Source: Hermatobates lingyangjiaoensis
Lineage: Eukaryota > Arthropoda > Insecta > Hemiptera > Hermatobatidae
Reading direction: 5' to 3'
Assembly (NCBI GenBank): GCA_026182355.1
Contig: JAPFBL010000223.1
Coordinates: 651,001 to 715,000, forward strand
DNA: 64,000 nucleotides
The notes under the pieces were generated by a model. The model ran no database searches and was not told the origin of the DNA. It saw only the letters and a list, made by a program, of their open reading frames with translations. Position numbers and translations under genes: made by a program. Positions 51,518 to 63,749 of this stretch are shown piece by piece (the stretch's first letter is position 1; the number at the start of each line of letters is the position of its first letter).

Positions 51518-52038
51518 ATTTAATTTATTATCACAAAATTTCCTTATAGAAATAAATGTTTTTCCAATACGAAAGATATACCTACAACAGTAAATATAAT
51601 CACTTTTTAAATATTACCCACATTAACCATATTGTTTTCCACACCATTAAATTGTATAGTTAAAAATTATATTTTACAAATCTATAATTTATATGCATGA
51701 TTTGACTTACGATCGCATGCGAAAGAGGAAACAATAATGCCCGGTTAGAATAATCAAAATATGGTTCTTTAATTGTCAAACTAACCTTGCAGTTGCTATA
51801 AAACAAGCTGGCCAATTAAATAGACTGATTTAAGTAGCCAACACCCAGTACAATAAATAAGATCAGTAACAACCCGGTACAAGTGGGTTGCCTCTTACAT
51901 GAATAATGAAGGTCAGATTACAAATCATTTAACCAGTTTAGGAAATTACAACGCAGTGTTGTAGCCTTCTTTGTGATAAGAACGTGATACAGGTTATGTT
52001 ATGTTAGTTTGTTATTCAGAGTTTTTACCTCAAGCAAA
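51518..52038. promoter_or_regulatory. Shared upstream region of enolase (-) and CIR1 (+)
   Basis: The two start codons face away from each other with 521 bp between them, so this interval must hold both promoters and 5' UTRs. It contains TATAAAA at 51,797-51,803 and CCAAT at 51,812-51,816 on the plus strand. Neither start site can be fixed from sequence. No repeat has invaded the interval, unlike nearly all the neighbouring DNA. Confidence 0.6.
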
Positions 52039-55000
52039 ATGGGTAAAGGTTTTAATAATTATATGTGTAAGAAATTTTTTCACCCAGCTTCTCGAGATAA
52101 TTTGAAACGAGTAAGTAAATTAGTTATTTAAATTTGTTTTGAAAGCATTACTGCTGAGATAACAAAGTTGATGAATTAATTTAATAATTTTTCTCTTATA
52201 TACTTATATATATAATTTTCTCTTATTTTAACAGTTATTTTTGATAATTTTGTAGGTATGGATGGCTCAACAAAAAGATGATGCTTACAGAAAAAAGCAA
52301 GATGAGTTAAGAATTCAATATGAAAAAGAGCAGGATTTATACAATAACAAGTGAGTTACAACTGAGATTATTGAATTTCATTACCTTGAGAACATTACTT
52401 TAAGGTTACTTAGCCTTAAAATATAATATGTATTATAATCAACTACTGTTTTGCAGAGCGATGTTGAGTAAAGAAAGTAAAGACAAACTGAGTGTGAATT
52501 TCATGTATGAACCTCCTCCAGGAGCCAAAAAGGAAAGAGAAAAGGAGGATGATGAACCTGAATATAAATTTGAATGGCAACGGAAGTATAATGCTCCTAG
52601 AGAAGAGTAAGTCATTTTACTGCTAATTCTGAATTTGAATATATTATTATGCATAACTTATGATATTGATATTACAATAAAGAAATATGAAAAGTAATTA
52701 TAAACTAAGACTCTAGTATTTTTTTTATATTTTAGTTATTGTAAAGGAGATGCTGAAATCCAGGACCAACCTTTTGGAATTCTTGTCAGAAATGTTCGGT
52801 GTATCAAATGTAGGAAATGGGGGCATATAAACACTGGTAAGTAAATATTGAATTTATATATGATAGTGTTTTATTTATAGATTTTTAGAACAATGTATTT
52901 TGACACAATTTTTGGGTAAAATATTTCTTTTGATGTAATACGGTTTGCCTTGAGGTTTTAAGTCAATTGAGAAAATGTTCATGTATTTGTTCATTACATA
53001 TTGTTTCCACAATTATATTGATATAGCTTCTCGACCACTGATATCTCAAATTTACAGAAGGGGTTCTTGAGGATTTTGGTCATAAAAACCTGGTCTTTAA
53101 AAATCCATTTTGGTCTTTATGACCAAAATCCTTAAGAACCCCTTCTGTGAATTCTACAATTATATTTTTCAGTTTTAGTTTCCCTTGTTATGTTCCTTTT
53201 TTTGTCTCTTGTCCTCTTATGGTTTGTGTGTTTGCAACGCCCATACTCAAGGGCTGTTACCTTTAGTACTGTTTTAGAAGCAGCATGTATGACTCATTTG
53301 TTAAGTGACAAATTAACGATTTGATTCTACATTGGGGGGGGGGGGGGGGGGGATTTAAAATAGTCCAGGTTTAGTTTAAAGTAAGTACAGTTAATCCACA
53401 ATACTCAAACTTGTTAATAGACCAAATATAATATAAAATAGTATAATTTAATGAAACACTTTTATAAATGACTTCCTTCACTGTTGTAATAACAATAGTT
53501 TACTTACTTTGACTTCCATATTTTCATTTTTCCTTGGTTTTTTTTTTTAAGCAGATTATTGTACATATATCCATGTTAATTTTTCAATTAAGATCAGTAT
53601 ATATTTTTATTAAACATGTTATACCTTCATTATTTTTTAATTTTGAGGTTTTTTAAAAAGAACTTTGTGTATTCGAAATAGAAATATTTATTGACTATTC
53701 TGAGGTAAAATGGATAAACCAACAAATGTCTCCACACAAATGAAGTTTTATTCAACGCGTTTCGTGAATACGCGTTTTGTGTGGTGACTTTTGTTGGTTT
53801 ATCCATTTTACCTCAGAATGAGTAAATACCACACAATTATGGATTGCACAACTAATGATTTGATATATTGACTAGCTATGCAAGCAGTTATATTTACCGA
53901 TGATAGTGAGGAAAATATACTGCATCTTCACCTCAAGGAATTTATTTACTACGCGTTTCGAACACTTAGTGTTCATCATCAGATACATCTACAATATAAA
54001 GAAAAAATGTAAAAATTGTATGTACTTCAGTTTAAGAAGTTATATAAATGAAACAAAATTTTACCCAAAATAAAACAAAAGGAGTCACATACCTGGCTCC
54101 TTTGATTGTGATTGAGGAATTAACGTACTTTATTTGAAAACAAGATCAATTAAGAAAGGAGTGGGGCAGGTATGTTTATACAAAGGAATTATATAATGGC
54201 TAACGGAATTAACCGTGATTAATCTAAAATAGAGAAACAAACCATGAAACTAAATACCCACATTATATCAATAATTTAGGGCAACTAAGAATCTGTTCAT
54301 CTTTACAAATATATATGACATTGTAGCAATCCCTGTATGCCACTTTTTCGGATTAATTAAAATAATCGAAGTTTAAATTAAACTTCAGTGTAGTATTTAT
54401 GTATATTAAAGTTGACAAACTAATTTAAATAAAAATTTGAACATTATTTAATGAAACTTGGATCATTTTAATTTAAGCTTGTATTATTATAAAGTAAACT
54501 TGCATTATTTTAAATTAACTCGAAAATGTTGTACATGAGGAGTATTAAATATTACCTCTCCTCACTTCATTAGGCCAGGTGTTTGTAACAAGTGCTTGAC
54601 GCCGTTTCGACGGCTTTGTACAGCCCTTGTGAAGAACTAAGTACTTAAGATTACATCTTCCAAATGAATTCTACGATCATGAACAAGATCTTAAACCTGC
54701 AATGCTGCCAGTTAGACCACAGATGTCCCAGCTTTATTTTTTTTTTTTTTTAATTATTATGTGAGGGTGACTATAGCACTGCGTCTTAAAAACTATTGTA
54801 CTTCCCCTCTTCTGTACTAAAGTACCCCAGCAGTTAGCTTCAACGTCTTCAAGAAGTGGTTTGGTTGAGTGTCCCGAAGCACCTACCTCTGTGCAGTAAA
54901 TTGCCTTATAGTTAGTCAGCAGGTACAACGGTGTTTCTTCCTCTTCTTTGCAAAATCTGCATAAACCAACATTGATAATGTCAATTCAGGCTCTCTAAGT

Positions 55001-56677
55001 TTTGGGAGAAAGTAACTTCTTTCTCCTTCTTCGGGTCCTTAAGTGCACTTGTGGGAGGTTAGCTCCCACTAGTTAGCGCTTTTGGACCCCCTGCGCTTCC
55101 GGAGGATGGTCTCCAGACTTCCTTCTCCTTAGCATCATACAGGGAAAAATTTCCTGTTTCTCTATCGGTGGTATTTTGTCCGCTCCGGCAGAGCACCGCA
55201 TACCGGAGTAAATGTCCTAGCTTTGTACAACATTAATGTTTATTGTCTAGTTTGTTCCACTGTTGGTTTTCGAGAATGCCTGTTTACAGCATGGATATGT
55301 ACTGCAAGTTGTGTTATATTTCATTTGAAAGCTTATAATAAGCTTGAGATTAATGTCATTATTGTTTTAGATAAAGAATGTCCGCTTTACAACCAAGCAT
55401 CGGTGAGTCAACTGAGTCAGGAAAACGCTGAGAAGTCAGAGGAGAGTGGTGGAGCGTCCAGCGCTAGAGCTCTGATGACGATGATGCGAGAGGATGGACT
55501 TCGATTGAAGAAGTCTGCTATGGAGGCCCAGCATGTTGTCGACATGCCTCGATGTGCTGCCAAGGTATTCCTTTATTTCATTTCTTTTCCTCCTTCTGAT
55601 TTTTATAAACATACTTCTTATATGAGCAGTAACGTATAAGAAGTTCTCCCCAAATTTCCACCTTTCCATTGTTTCAAAGTAAACTCTCAACCCGATTTGA
55701 ACAACTTTCAGAGATTGTAAACCATCAGTGAGTGATTCTGTACTAACTATCTCAATTTTTTTTTTTTTTTAGGATTTGGTGAAAAATGAAGATGGCGTCA
55801 GCTTAACTGATCTTCAATTACTTCTTTCACTTCCGAAGAAGAAGAAATTGAAACTCCTCAAGTAAGTGCCAAAAGACTGTTTGTATGTGGTTTAGGTACT
55901 GCCTAGGTATGTTAGGGAGGATCCAGATAATGTGAGTACCTTAAGTAATGCATATATCACAGGGGTTTGGGTCATAATCCCGAAATTTAAAATCTCGAAT
56001 GTATTAAAATCCCGAAAGGTCAGAATCCCGAAAAATAAAATCATTTTTTATTTTTTTTTAACGACCTTCCACCAGAGTGGCAGGACTGTAATAGGAGTAA
56101 TGGGATTATGATGCGAACCCGTTTTTATGCATTGTCGTATGTGTGTTTATGAGAGAGAGAGACTTATCTCACATCACTTAAGTTGTGAGACTTATATCGA
56201 AGATATAATTATCTTTATTTCAACACCTTTACAAAACAGAATTTGAATTGAATTTATACATTAGGAACATTAAAAAATATATTGAAAAATCTAACAATTT
56301 TGAATACCTGTATTTTTACACATTAACAAAATACTGTTTGAATAGTGTTTATACATTAGAAACATTTAAAAAATACATTAAAACATTTAAAACTAGAATA
56401 TGGGAATACCCAATACATATACATATACTAGCACACATACACATACAGGCACACATCTATATATATATATGTAATATGTAATGTAATAACATTACATTTG
56501 TTATTCCCGTAGGATGCTGATGTAAATAGGGTTTTCCTCACAAAAAAGCCTTGATAATGCCAAACAACCTTTGGCGAAACGTCGGCAGATATTAACTAGC
56601 TGAATTTTTTATTGAACAAAATCCTCGAGAACCCTTGCTCTGAATCTGGATAAATCAGTGGTCGAGAAGCTACATCA

Positions 56678-56718
<41 letters not shown>

Positions 56719-59700
56719 AGAAAATAACAAGATTTCACAATAAACAGTTGAGTTCTGTTGAGATTTGACTCTGACGAAGACCGTATGTAACGGTTGAAAG
56801 ATCTTAGTCTTTTTTCATTTTTCTTATGTGGTTTGGACGTTGATTATATAAGAAAATAAACAGATAGTTAAGTTAACAGGTGAACATATCAATAGCGCAC
56901 ATGAAATATGAGCATATATATATATCGCATCTCCGTCCTTTCCAAAGAGGTTTCTACCTTGGATTTTCCCATTCGGGATTTTAAGATTCGGGATATTGAT
57001 CGGCATGAATTTTCGGGTTTTGACCATTCGGGATTTTAAGATTCGGGATTATGATCGGAACCCATATCACAGGATCAAGAATAGATAACCTCTTGAACTT
57101 ACTGTCTGTTCTTGTCTTTTCATATTAAGACTGACATGTATTGCTGACTGGGAAAGGCTAAACTTATTTGTACTAGTCCTCAGCACGAGTCTCCTCTGTG
57201 TGAAAAACAGTTTTTTTAACTCAATAGACTTATGCTGTAACAACAGTTAGTTGACGATCTTGACATATAACAGTGAAATGCATTATGGGTTGCATATCTT
57301 GAAGACTATTACATGTCTAGTTAGATCCCTGGTCTCATGGAATAGGTCAAAACGAATATAATATCATATATTCGTCTATATAACATCATTCGTCTTCTTC
57401 TTTAACTTGAAGATTACAGTCTCATATAACATCATTCGTCTTCTTCTTTAACTTGAAGATTACAGTCTCATATAACATCATTCGTCTTCTTCTTTAACTT
57501 GAAGATTACAGTCTCATATAACATCATTCGTCTTCTTCTTTAACTTGAAGATTACAGTCTCATATAACATCATTCGTCTTCTTCTTTAACTTGAAGATTA
57601 CAGTCTCATATAACATCATTCGTCTTCTTCTTTAACTTGAAGATTACAGTCTCATATAACATCATTCGTCTTCTTCTTTAACTTGAAGATTACAGTCTCA
57701 TATAACATCATTCGTCTTCTTCTTTAACTTGAAGATTACAGTCTCATATAACATCATTCGTCTTCTTCTTTAACTTGAAGATTACAGTCTCATATAACAT
57801 CATTCGTCTTCTTCTTTAACTTGAAGATTACAGTCTCATATAACATCATTCGTCTTCTTCTTTAACTTGAAGATACAGTCTCATATAACATCATTCTTCT
57901 TCTTCTTTAACTTGAAGATTACAGTCTCATATAACATCATTCGTCTTCTTCTTTAACTTGAAGATAACAGTCTCATATAACATCATTCGTCTTCTTCCTT
58001 AACTCGAAAATTACAGTCTCCACTCTATATGTAGTTTAAAATAGATAAAAGCATACCATTAATAATTTCCTTGTAGGGAACGGTACTTGGGAACAGTTTT
58101 GGAGTTCATTACTTATGCAATCTGATCTACGTAAAGAGTAAGAATATTAATTGAATAAGATCCATTGAACAATAACCCTTACATTAATTACAATATCCAT
58201 TAACATTGATCCTGTAAAATGTAAATGTTTTGAAGATGAAATTTCAATTCTGTTTTACATAATTTTTTCTCAAATCAAAATTTGAGATAATGTCTTTACG
58301 TATTGTAAATACATTACTTACATTATTGAATTCGATTTCCTGTGTTTATTTTAATTAAAAATACTTACTTAAATTATTGAATTTGATTTCCTGTGTGTTT
58401 TTTTAATCAAAAATACTTACTTACCTTATTACATTTGATTTCCAGTGTCTTTTTTTTTATTAAAAAACTTACTTACCTTATTGAATTTGATTTCCTGTGT
58501 CTTTTTTTTATTAAAAATACTTACTTACCTTATTGAATTTGATTTCCTGTGTCTTTTTTTTTATTAAAAATACTGACTTACCTTATTGAATTTGATTTCC
58601 TGTGTCTTTTTTTTTATTAAAAATACTGACTTACCTTATTGAATTTGATTTCCTGTGTCTTTTTTTTTATTAAAAATACTTACTTACCTTATTGAATTTG
58701 ATTTCCTGTGTCTTTTTTTTTATTAAAAATACTTACTTACCTTATTGAATTTGATTTCCTGTGTCTTTTTTTTTATTAAAAATACTGACTTACCTTATTG
58801 AATTTGATTTCCTGTGTCTTTTTTTATATTAAAAATACTTACTTACCTTATTGAATTTGATTTCCTGTGTCTTTTTTTTTATTAAAAATACTTACTTACC
58901 TTATTGAATTTGATTTCCTGTGTCTTTTTTTTTATTAAAAATACTGACTTACCTTATTGAATTTGATTTCCTGTGTCTTTTTTTTTATTAAAAATACTTA
59001 CTTACCTTATTGAATTTGATTTCCTGTGTCTTTTTTTTTATTAAAAATACTTACTTACCTTATTGAATTTGATTTCCTGTGTCTTTTTTTTCATTAAAAA
59101 TACTTACTTACCTTATTGAATTTGATTTCCTGTGTCTTTTTTTTTATTAAAAATACTGACTTACCTTATTGAATTTGATTTCCTGTGTCTTTTTTTTTAT
59201 TAAAAATACTTACTTACCTTATTGAATTTGATTTCCTGTGTCTTTTTTTTTTATTAAAAATACTTACTTACCTTATTGAATTTGATTTCCTGTGTCTTTT
59301 TTTTTATTAAAAATACTGACTTACCTTATTGAATTTGATTTCCTGTGTCTTTTTTTTTATTAAAAATACTTACTTACCTTATTGAATTTGATTTCCTGTG
59401 TCTTTTTTTTTTTATTAAAAATACTTACTTACCTTATTGAATTTGATTTCCTGTGTCTTTTTTTTTATTAAAAATACTTACTGACATTTTAATAATATTT
59501 TAAGTTCATGTGTTTTTTTTTCTTTTTGTTTAGACGTTTGGAAAAGCTTGAAAGACAAGAAAACAAAAAAAATGGATTAAAGAAGAAAAAAAAGATAAAA
59601 AAAGAAAGTAGTAGTGAACCATCATCAAGTGATGATGAACGAGAAGAAAAGAAAAAATCCAAAAAAAGAAAGGAATCACGGAATAAGAATAAAGAATTTG

Positions 59701-59918
59701 ATGTCGATAGTAGTAAAAAAAAGAAGGAAAAGATAAGAAAGAAGAGTTATGATTCATCTGATGATAGTGAAAATGATAAGAAATATAAATCAAAAGGAAG
59801 AAATAGTGACAACCGAAGAGATGAAAGAACGAGTAAAAAAAGAGATCGCAATGGTGAAGAGAAGAAAGTTAAGAGGAGCAGTATTGAAGATGATTACCCG
59901 AGGAAAAAGAAGAAATAA
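52039..59918 (+). CDS. CIR1: CIR1-like corepressor (CBF1/RBPJ-interacting), complete, seven exons
   Basis: CIR1 links the Notch-pathway DNA-binding protein RBPJ to histone deacetylase complexes and is also linked to splicing; it is nuclear. Exons: 52039-52110, 52256-52350, 52457-52606, 52736-52836, 55371-55564, 55773-55861 and 59534-59918, all GT-AG with matching phases, give 361 residues. The N-terminus [20 protein letters not shown] and the following [15 protein letters not shown] are the family's N-terminal domain. [27 protein letters not shown] and [20 protein letters not shown] follow, with a zinc knuckle [16 protein letters not shown] (about 124-139; C-x2-C-x4-H-x6-C). The C-terminal exon is a Lys/Ser/Glu-rich tail ([13 protein letters not shown], ending YPRKKKK), as in relatives but shorter than in vertebrates. 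Intron 6 is 3.7 kb, mostly satellites and a Mutator-like element. Confidence 0.95.
53055..53148. repeat. Fold-back hairpin in CIR1 intron 4
   Basis: acagaaggggttcttgagg-attttggtc and its inverse close a stem of about 33 bp around ataaaaacctggtc. The upstream gcttctcgaccactga also occurs (inverted) at 56,640-56,668 near another hammerhead-like copy. Confidence 0.75.
53334..53352. repeat. Poly-G run
   Basis: Nineteen consecutive G. Similar runs occur at 12,736 and 13,278. Confidence 0.9.
53700..54000 (-). repeat. Family E terminal repeats in CIR1 intron 4
   Basis: A collapsed fold-back (53,700-53,835) is followed by a minus-strand motif at 53,992-53,951: CTGATGA-T-GAACACTAAGTGTTC-GAA-ACGCGT-A. 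Stem II has six perfect pairs; stem I is weak. Confidence 0.7.
54560..54736 (-). repeat. Decayed repeat with possible tRNA-like head
   Basis: Minus strand: ATCTGTGGTCTAACTGGCAG and, 12 bases on, GGTTTAAGATC resemble A and B boxes; downstream a GGCTGTACAAAGCC hairpin is followed by GTCGAAACGGCG. The identity is uncertain. Confidence 0.35.
54737..55205 (-). pseudogene. LINE 3' end, copy 2 (minus) with poly(A) tail
   Basis: Same sequence as 48,740-49,230 but inverted: tgcagattttgcaaagaag, ccgttgtacctgctgac and gctaactgctggggtac, ending in a run of about 17 A on the minus strand (54,737-54,753). The poly(A) tail marks target-primed insertion. It lies in CIR1 intron 4. Confidence 0.8.
56546..56588 (+). 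ncRNA. Hammerhead-like motif, family J
   Basis: AGCC, TTGATAA (56,551-56,557), extra T, stem II GCCAAA/TTTGGC around CAACC (56,559-56,575), GAA, palindrome ACGT (56,579-56,582), C, then GGC pairing with GCC. Stem II is six perfect pairs. Two core bases differ from CTGANGA. Confidence 0.45.
56763..56812 (+). ncRNA. Hammerhead-like motif, family C (best copy)
   Basis: GACT (56,767-56,770), CTGACGA (56,771-56,777), extra A, stem II GACCG/CGGTT around TATGTAA, GAA (56,796-56,798), palindrome AGATCT (56,799-56,804), T, then AGTC pairing with GACT. All three helices and every core base are present apart from the insertion at 56,778. Confidence 0.5.
57379..58020. repeat. 46-bp satellite, about 14 units
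   Basis: The unit runs tataacatcattcgtc to ttacagtctca. Units are almost identical; one lacks a base (near 57,872) and the last is most diverged. It lies in CIR1 intron 6. Confidence 0.95.
58322..59482. repeat. 53-bp satellite, about 22 units
   Basis: The unit runs ttattgaatttgatttcctg to aatacttacttacc, with a T8-T10 tract. The first three units (to about 58,480) are clearly more diverged than the rest, so the array was homogenised from one side. It ends 50 bases before the acceptor of the last CIR1 exon. Confidence 0.95.
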
Positions 59919-61849
59919 GAAGAAAACAGTTTAAATTTATTATCCTTCCTGTTTGCAAGCATTCCAATCTCCTTGTAGCAGTCCCTCTATAAGGAATGAT
60001 TTTTACTTGCTAAAACTTAATGAAATCTTAAAAAACCAGTTCCTTAATCCATTCAAGTGTTTTAACTACTAGAAGCACCTGAAAATGACTTTTATCTATT
60101 TATAAAATCTCATGAGGAACTTTAACAATTTCTTATCAGTATTACCCTTTTTTCATGACTGGTTTGAAAACTGTTCAAAGAAGGTGAGAAAATGATAGAC
60201 CATAAAGAAATTTGTGAGGAAAATAGTGTACGTTCCTAATTTGTTGACTACTCGTCCAGTACAAATAAATTATATTATTTCACCTGGTAATCTTCTATAA
60301 CTATTGTTTATAAAACAATTATTAACTTTTTTTTTTATTAATTTTGTAAACAAATTAGTTTGTTATTTAGAAAAATGTGAAAAATCATTTATTGTTTTAT
60401 GCAGTTGGTAATAAATATTTATTAAATATAAGAAACCTGCAGTATACCTCCCTCACCCAACATTAATATGATTAAACTTTTGTAAAATAAGTAGCTATAT
60501 TTAATCCACGGAATAATTTTAATTGAATGATTCTTATATGTCTAGAATCGGTTTACGAATTGTAGTAAACAAATACGACATGACAATACCAGTTATTAAC
60601 ACCAGTTTTGATCGAGAGTACTAATTATTGCCTTAAGGTTATTAGAGTAAGTTCCAATATACCAATTAGTAAGGTTATTAACGCCATTCTATAATGAAAG
60701 ATCATTGTTACATCATTGAAGGTTATTAAAGTAAAAATCTTTAACGGATGATAACAGTAGGACGAACGGCTTTACTTTCCAACGATACGTCGTGTACAAT
60801 ATCTTTTAGTTGCTATAAAAGAATTACTGAGTCATTAATTGATTTAATTTGAGTCTTTTGTCACAGAAAAGATTGCGAATCAATAAATCTATTCACAATA
60901 TCATCCCAATCTATACGAGTATTTGATGGGTCATTTAATTCTTTTTTTACACATGATTCAATCTGAGATCATTGAATCAGTTGAACAACACATTTAACCT
61001 TCCAGAAAGCCCGTGAAACACTCTAGCTAGAAGAAATAATACTAGCATTTCAAACATTTGTAAATTATGTAATTTGTATCATCCTTGCAGGCGAGGAATA
61101 TTTTTAATTTCTACAGAAAAGAAATGCAATAAAGATTGTGATTACGTAAAAAAGTTTAATTTTGAAAGAAGTGATAATAAACTGGATGCCTCGTGTAATC
61201 CAACATTACAACAATAAACTGATACGGAGATGAACACTCTAGTAGGGTACTTGATTTTCTGCAGGTTCAAACATCGTTGGTTAACGAGATGGTGACTTCG
61301 TTATTCCTCTCATTCGACATATAAGAAACACATAAGTGAAACTAATATTTAACATTGATTTCTTTTCTATCCTCAAAACTATATTCAAGGAAGAACACTC
61401 ACTTAGTTACTTTTTATTTTCTACTTACTAATTAGAAAAAAGTGCAGCTAGTATATTTTTATTGCTCCTTGAGTTATAGAAAAATAAAATCCAGTTTGCT
61501 AGGAAAAGCATAAAGTGAAGATTACATAACATTAAAGGATTAGGCTCACTAGAGTTCTTCTGTTATAGAAGCAGTCAATTCGAAAATTTGATAATTTTTC
61601 TAACCTTTTTATTGTCAGCATGATTTACTTAAACAAAGACAAAGTAAATTTTGCAGTAACGCCTTTCTTGTCATTCTAAGGAAATTAAAACTTTCCCCTT
61701 ATACCTTTTTTCCTTTCCTGCCTGAGAACTTGAAGACTATAATCACAACTTATATCAATAGAAAAAACTGCTCCCCGTTTATTGACTTCCAAACTTGAAT
61801 CGATGTATCAAAATTTAAATCGAAACATTTTAATTTTAGTTAAAAACTT
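59919..61849. other. CIR1 3' flank and intergenic DNA
   Basis: AATAAA-type signals occur at about 60,264 and 60,410 and could end the CIR1 mRNA. No exon-like segment or mobile element is recognised in the rest. Confidence 0.4.
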
Positions 61850-63074
61850 GATATCATTAGAAATAATAGAAAATATCATTATTAGTACAGTGTTAAGCAA
61901 ATGCCTCTGTATACACCACATAGGCTGTCCTTCAGGTTCATGGAAGAACAAAGAGTTGGAACCTCTGACTCTTAGGTAAGCAAACTATGGGCAAAGTTGA
62001 CCATGTGAGAAAAACTTGGTCTCACTCACTTCAATCCCTGAGATATATAGAGTTTCCCCTTGGGACTTAGTTACCGTCATTGCGAAACAGACGCTGACAG
62101 GATATTGCAATCGTTTGAATGGAAACGGATAGTGGCTTGGAATCAATGGTTACGTGGTATACGCACAGACTCCCCAGTGCCATACCCAGTCATAATGTAT
62201 CTGTGCAGTGCACGAACTGAGAGTCGTGTCCCATTGCATATTTTTGGGAGCTCAAGTTTCGTAAAATGAAATTTGTTACTGCTACTAAATCTCAGCATGA
62301 TTGGTGCCTCTACTTTAAGTTTTTGAGCAGGCAGTCCAGGAGCAGTCACGGAATCAAGAAATTCAGTTGGATAATAAACTGCTTCCTCATAACTAATCAC
62401 TCTCACTTTCTTTACTGACTTGTTCTTTTTTCGGTTTGATATAGCATAAGAACTTGTTTGTTGATTTTTCCTGCCTGTTCATTAGTAAGGGTAGAGAATT
62501 GCTCGTTCACAATGCTATTTATTCTGAATAGATAGTACATCTTGTGAATATACACAAATGAAATTAAAATCAACCAACAATACCTACTTGCTAAACCTAT
62601 ATATTTTCAAAATAAACATGTCTGTGAAGTTAGTAAAATACAGCTTAAAGGTTCATAACTTCGCTTCTATACTGAATTTTCAATCCATTCAGAACCTATA
62701 TATTAAGTTAGACATACACAAATCTAGTGTCAAAATTTCAGCTTGAAACTTTGCTCAGCTCAGCTCTCATGGTGGCTGAGTTTACGTGTGACAACAGTTT
62801 TTGCTTTATACGTCCATAACTTCGTCCCTACGTTGAACTTCAAATAAATTTAGAACCTATATTTTAAGTTAGACATACAGAAATCAACTGCCAAAGTTTC
62901 ATCTGCTATGTCTTATGGTGACTAAGTTTACTTGTGACAAAATTTTGCGGACAAACCGTTAGAAATTTTTCTAAGGGTGGATTCGGTTTCTCTAATGAAT
63001 GAAACGTAAAGAAAACTTGAAATGAGTTAATTCTAAGTAATGTACAGACAAAATCATTCTTTTATTTATATAGA
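61850..63074 (-). mobile_element. Helitron, inverted relative to the 25.6-kb copy
   Basis: The minus-strand left end is TC at 63,074-63,073, preceded by A, followed by TATATAAATAAAAGAATG. The interior (ggtaaactcagccaccataag type, then helicase) parallels 25,559-26,840. The right end is lost: similarity stops near 61,850, in the cactgtactaataatg segment. Confidence 0.75.
61900..62460 (-). pseudogene. Broken Helitron helicase, C-terminal part, copy 2
   Basis: The minus strand reads YEEAVYYPTEFLDSVTAPGL, KLKVEAPIMLRF, LPKICNGTRLSVRALHRYIM and TGYGTGESVRIP, then loses frame. PKICNGTRL and the following LHR are hallmarks of the Helitron PIF1-like helicase. It is missing a short segment that copy 1 retains after ALHR. 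Confidence 0.85.
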
Positions 63075-63357
63075 TTTCATAGAGACTATTTTTATTTAAT
63101 TTATTAACTGTGCATAACAGTCAATGTTTTCTATCTATCCTATTATTTAATCATTTTCTTAAATTTAAATTTGTTTCGAATGTAAAATAACAGTTATTTA
63201 TGTATGATATTAATATTTATTAGAATTAGGATAATTAATTAGCTATCCATAACTTATTTTCAACAATGTTAACTGCACGGCTCAATAAAGGGAAGGTTAT
63301 TTTATATGGAATTTTTTAGTAGTAAAATTCTTTTTATTTATTTGTTAAGCATTTAAA

Positions 63358-63749
63358 ATGATTTCTCATCTTTCAAATAAAGGAGAAGCCGAGGCATTAA
63401 TAAGGTAAATTTTTGGGCTTTCCAATAGTTCTTTTGAAAGTATTTTTATGGACTAAACATTTAAATCACTTTTTTTGATTTTAGAGGTGCAAGGTATTTG
63501 GTTTTACATTTTTATGCTGAATGGGTTGATCAATGCCAATATATGAATGGAATTATCGACGAGATAGTTTCGTCCGTAGAATTTCCGGATGTTAAATTTG
63601 CAAAAATTCCTGCTGAAGATGTTCCAGATATATCACTAAATTATAATGTTATAGCTGTTCCCACTTTTGTTCTTTTTAAAGCTGGTGTAGTTTTCGATAG
63701 AGTTGAAGGTGCAAACCCTGGTGATTTAAGGGCAAAAATAGAGGCACTG
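63358..63749 (+). CDS. GLRX3/PICOT-like thioredoxin domain, first two coding exons (gene continues past the window)
   Basis: Exons 63358-63404 (donor gtaaat) and 63485-63749 (acceptor ttttag, donor gtgagt) give 104 residues: MISHLSNKGEAEALIRGARY then LVLHFYAEWVDQCQYMNGII, AKIPAEDVPDISLNYNVIAV, and PTFVLFKAGVVFDRVEGANP. This is a thioredoxin fold with the cis-proline motif VPTF and an active site reduced to W-V-D-Q-C-Q, one cysteine, as in the N-terminal domain of GLRX3/PICOT. Such proteins handle iron-sulfur clusters in cytosol and nucleus through C-terminal glutaredoxin domains, which would lie beyond base 64,000. A nucleoredoxin- or TXNDC-type relative is less likely because those keep both cysteines. 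Confidence 0.8.

Larger units (their letters stand above)
55963..57063. mobile_element. Mutator-like (MULE-type) non-autonomous element
   Basis: Ends GGGTTTGGGTCATAATCCCG and (inverted) GGGTTCCGATCATAATCCCG; the inverted ends consist of repeated AATCCCGAA words. Flanks are exact 9-bp duplications atatcacag (55,954-55,962 and 57,064-57,072). A 9-bp duplication with GGG-type inverted ends fits Mutator-like elements. It has been entered by Penelope-type repeats (hammerhead-like copies at 56,546 and 56,763, TA tract 56,678-56,716). It lies in CIR1 intron 6. Confidence 0.8.

Noticed and set aside
59530..59793. 87-codon minus-strand ORF in the last CIR1 exon
   Set aside because: Shadow of the Lys/Ser-rich plus-strand frame.
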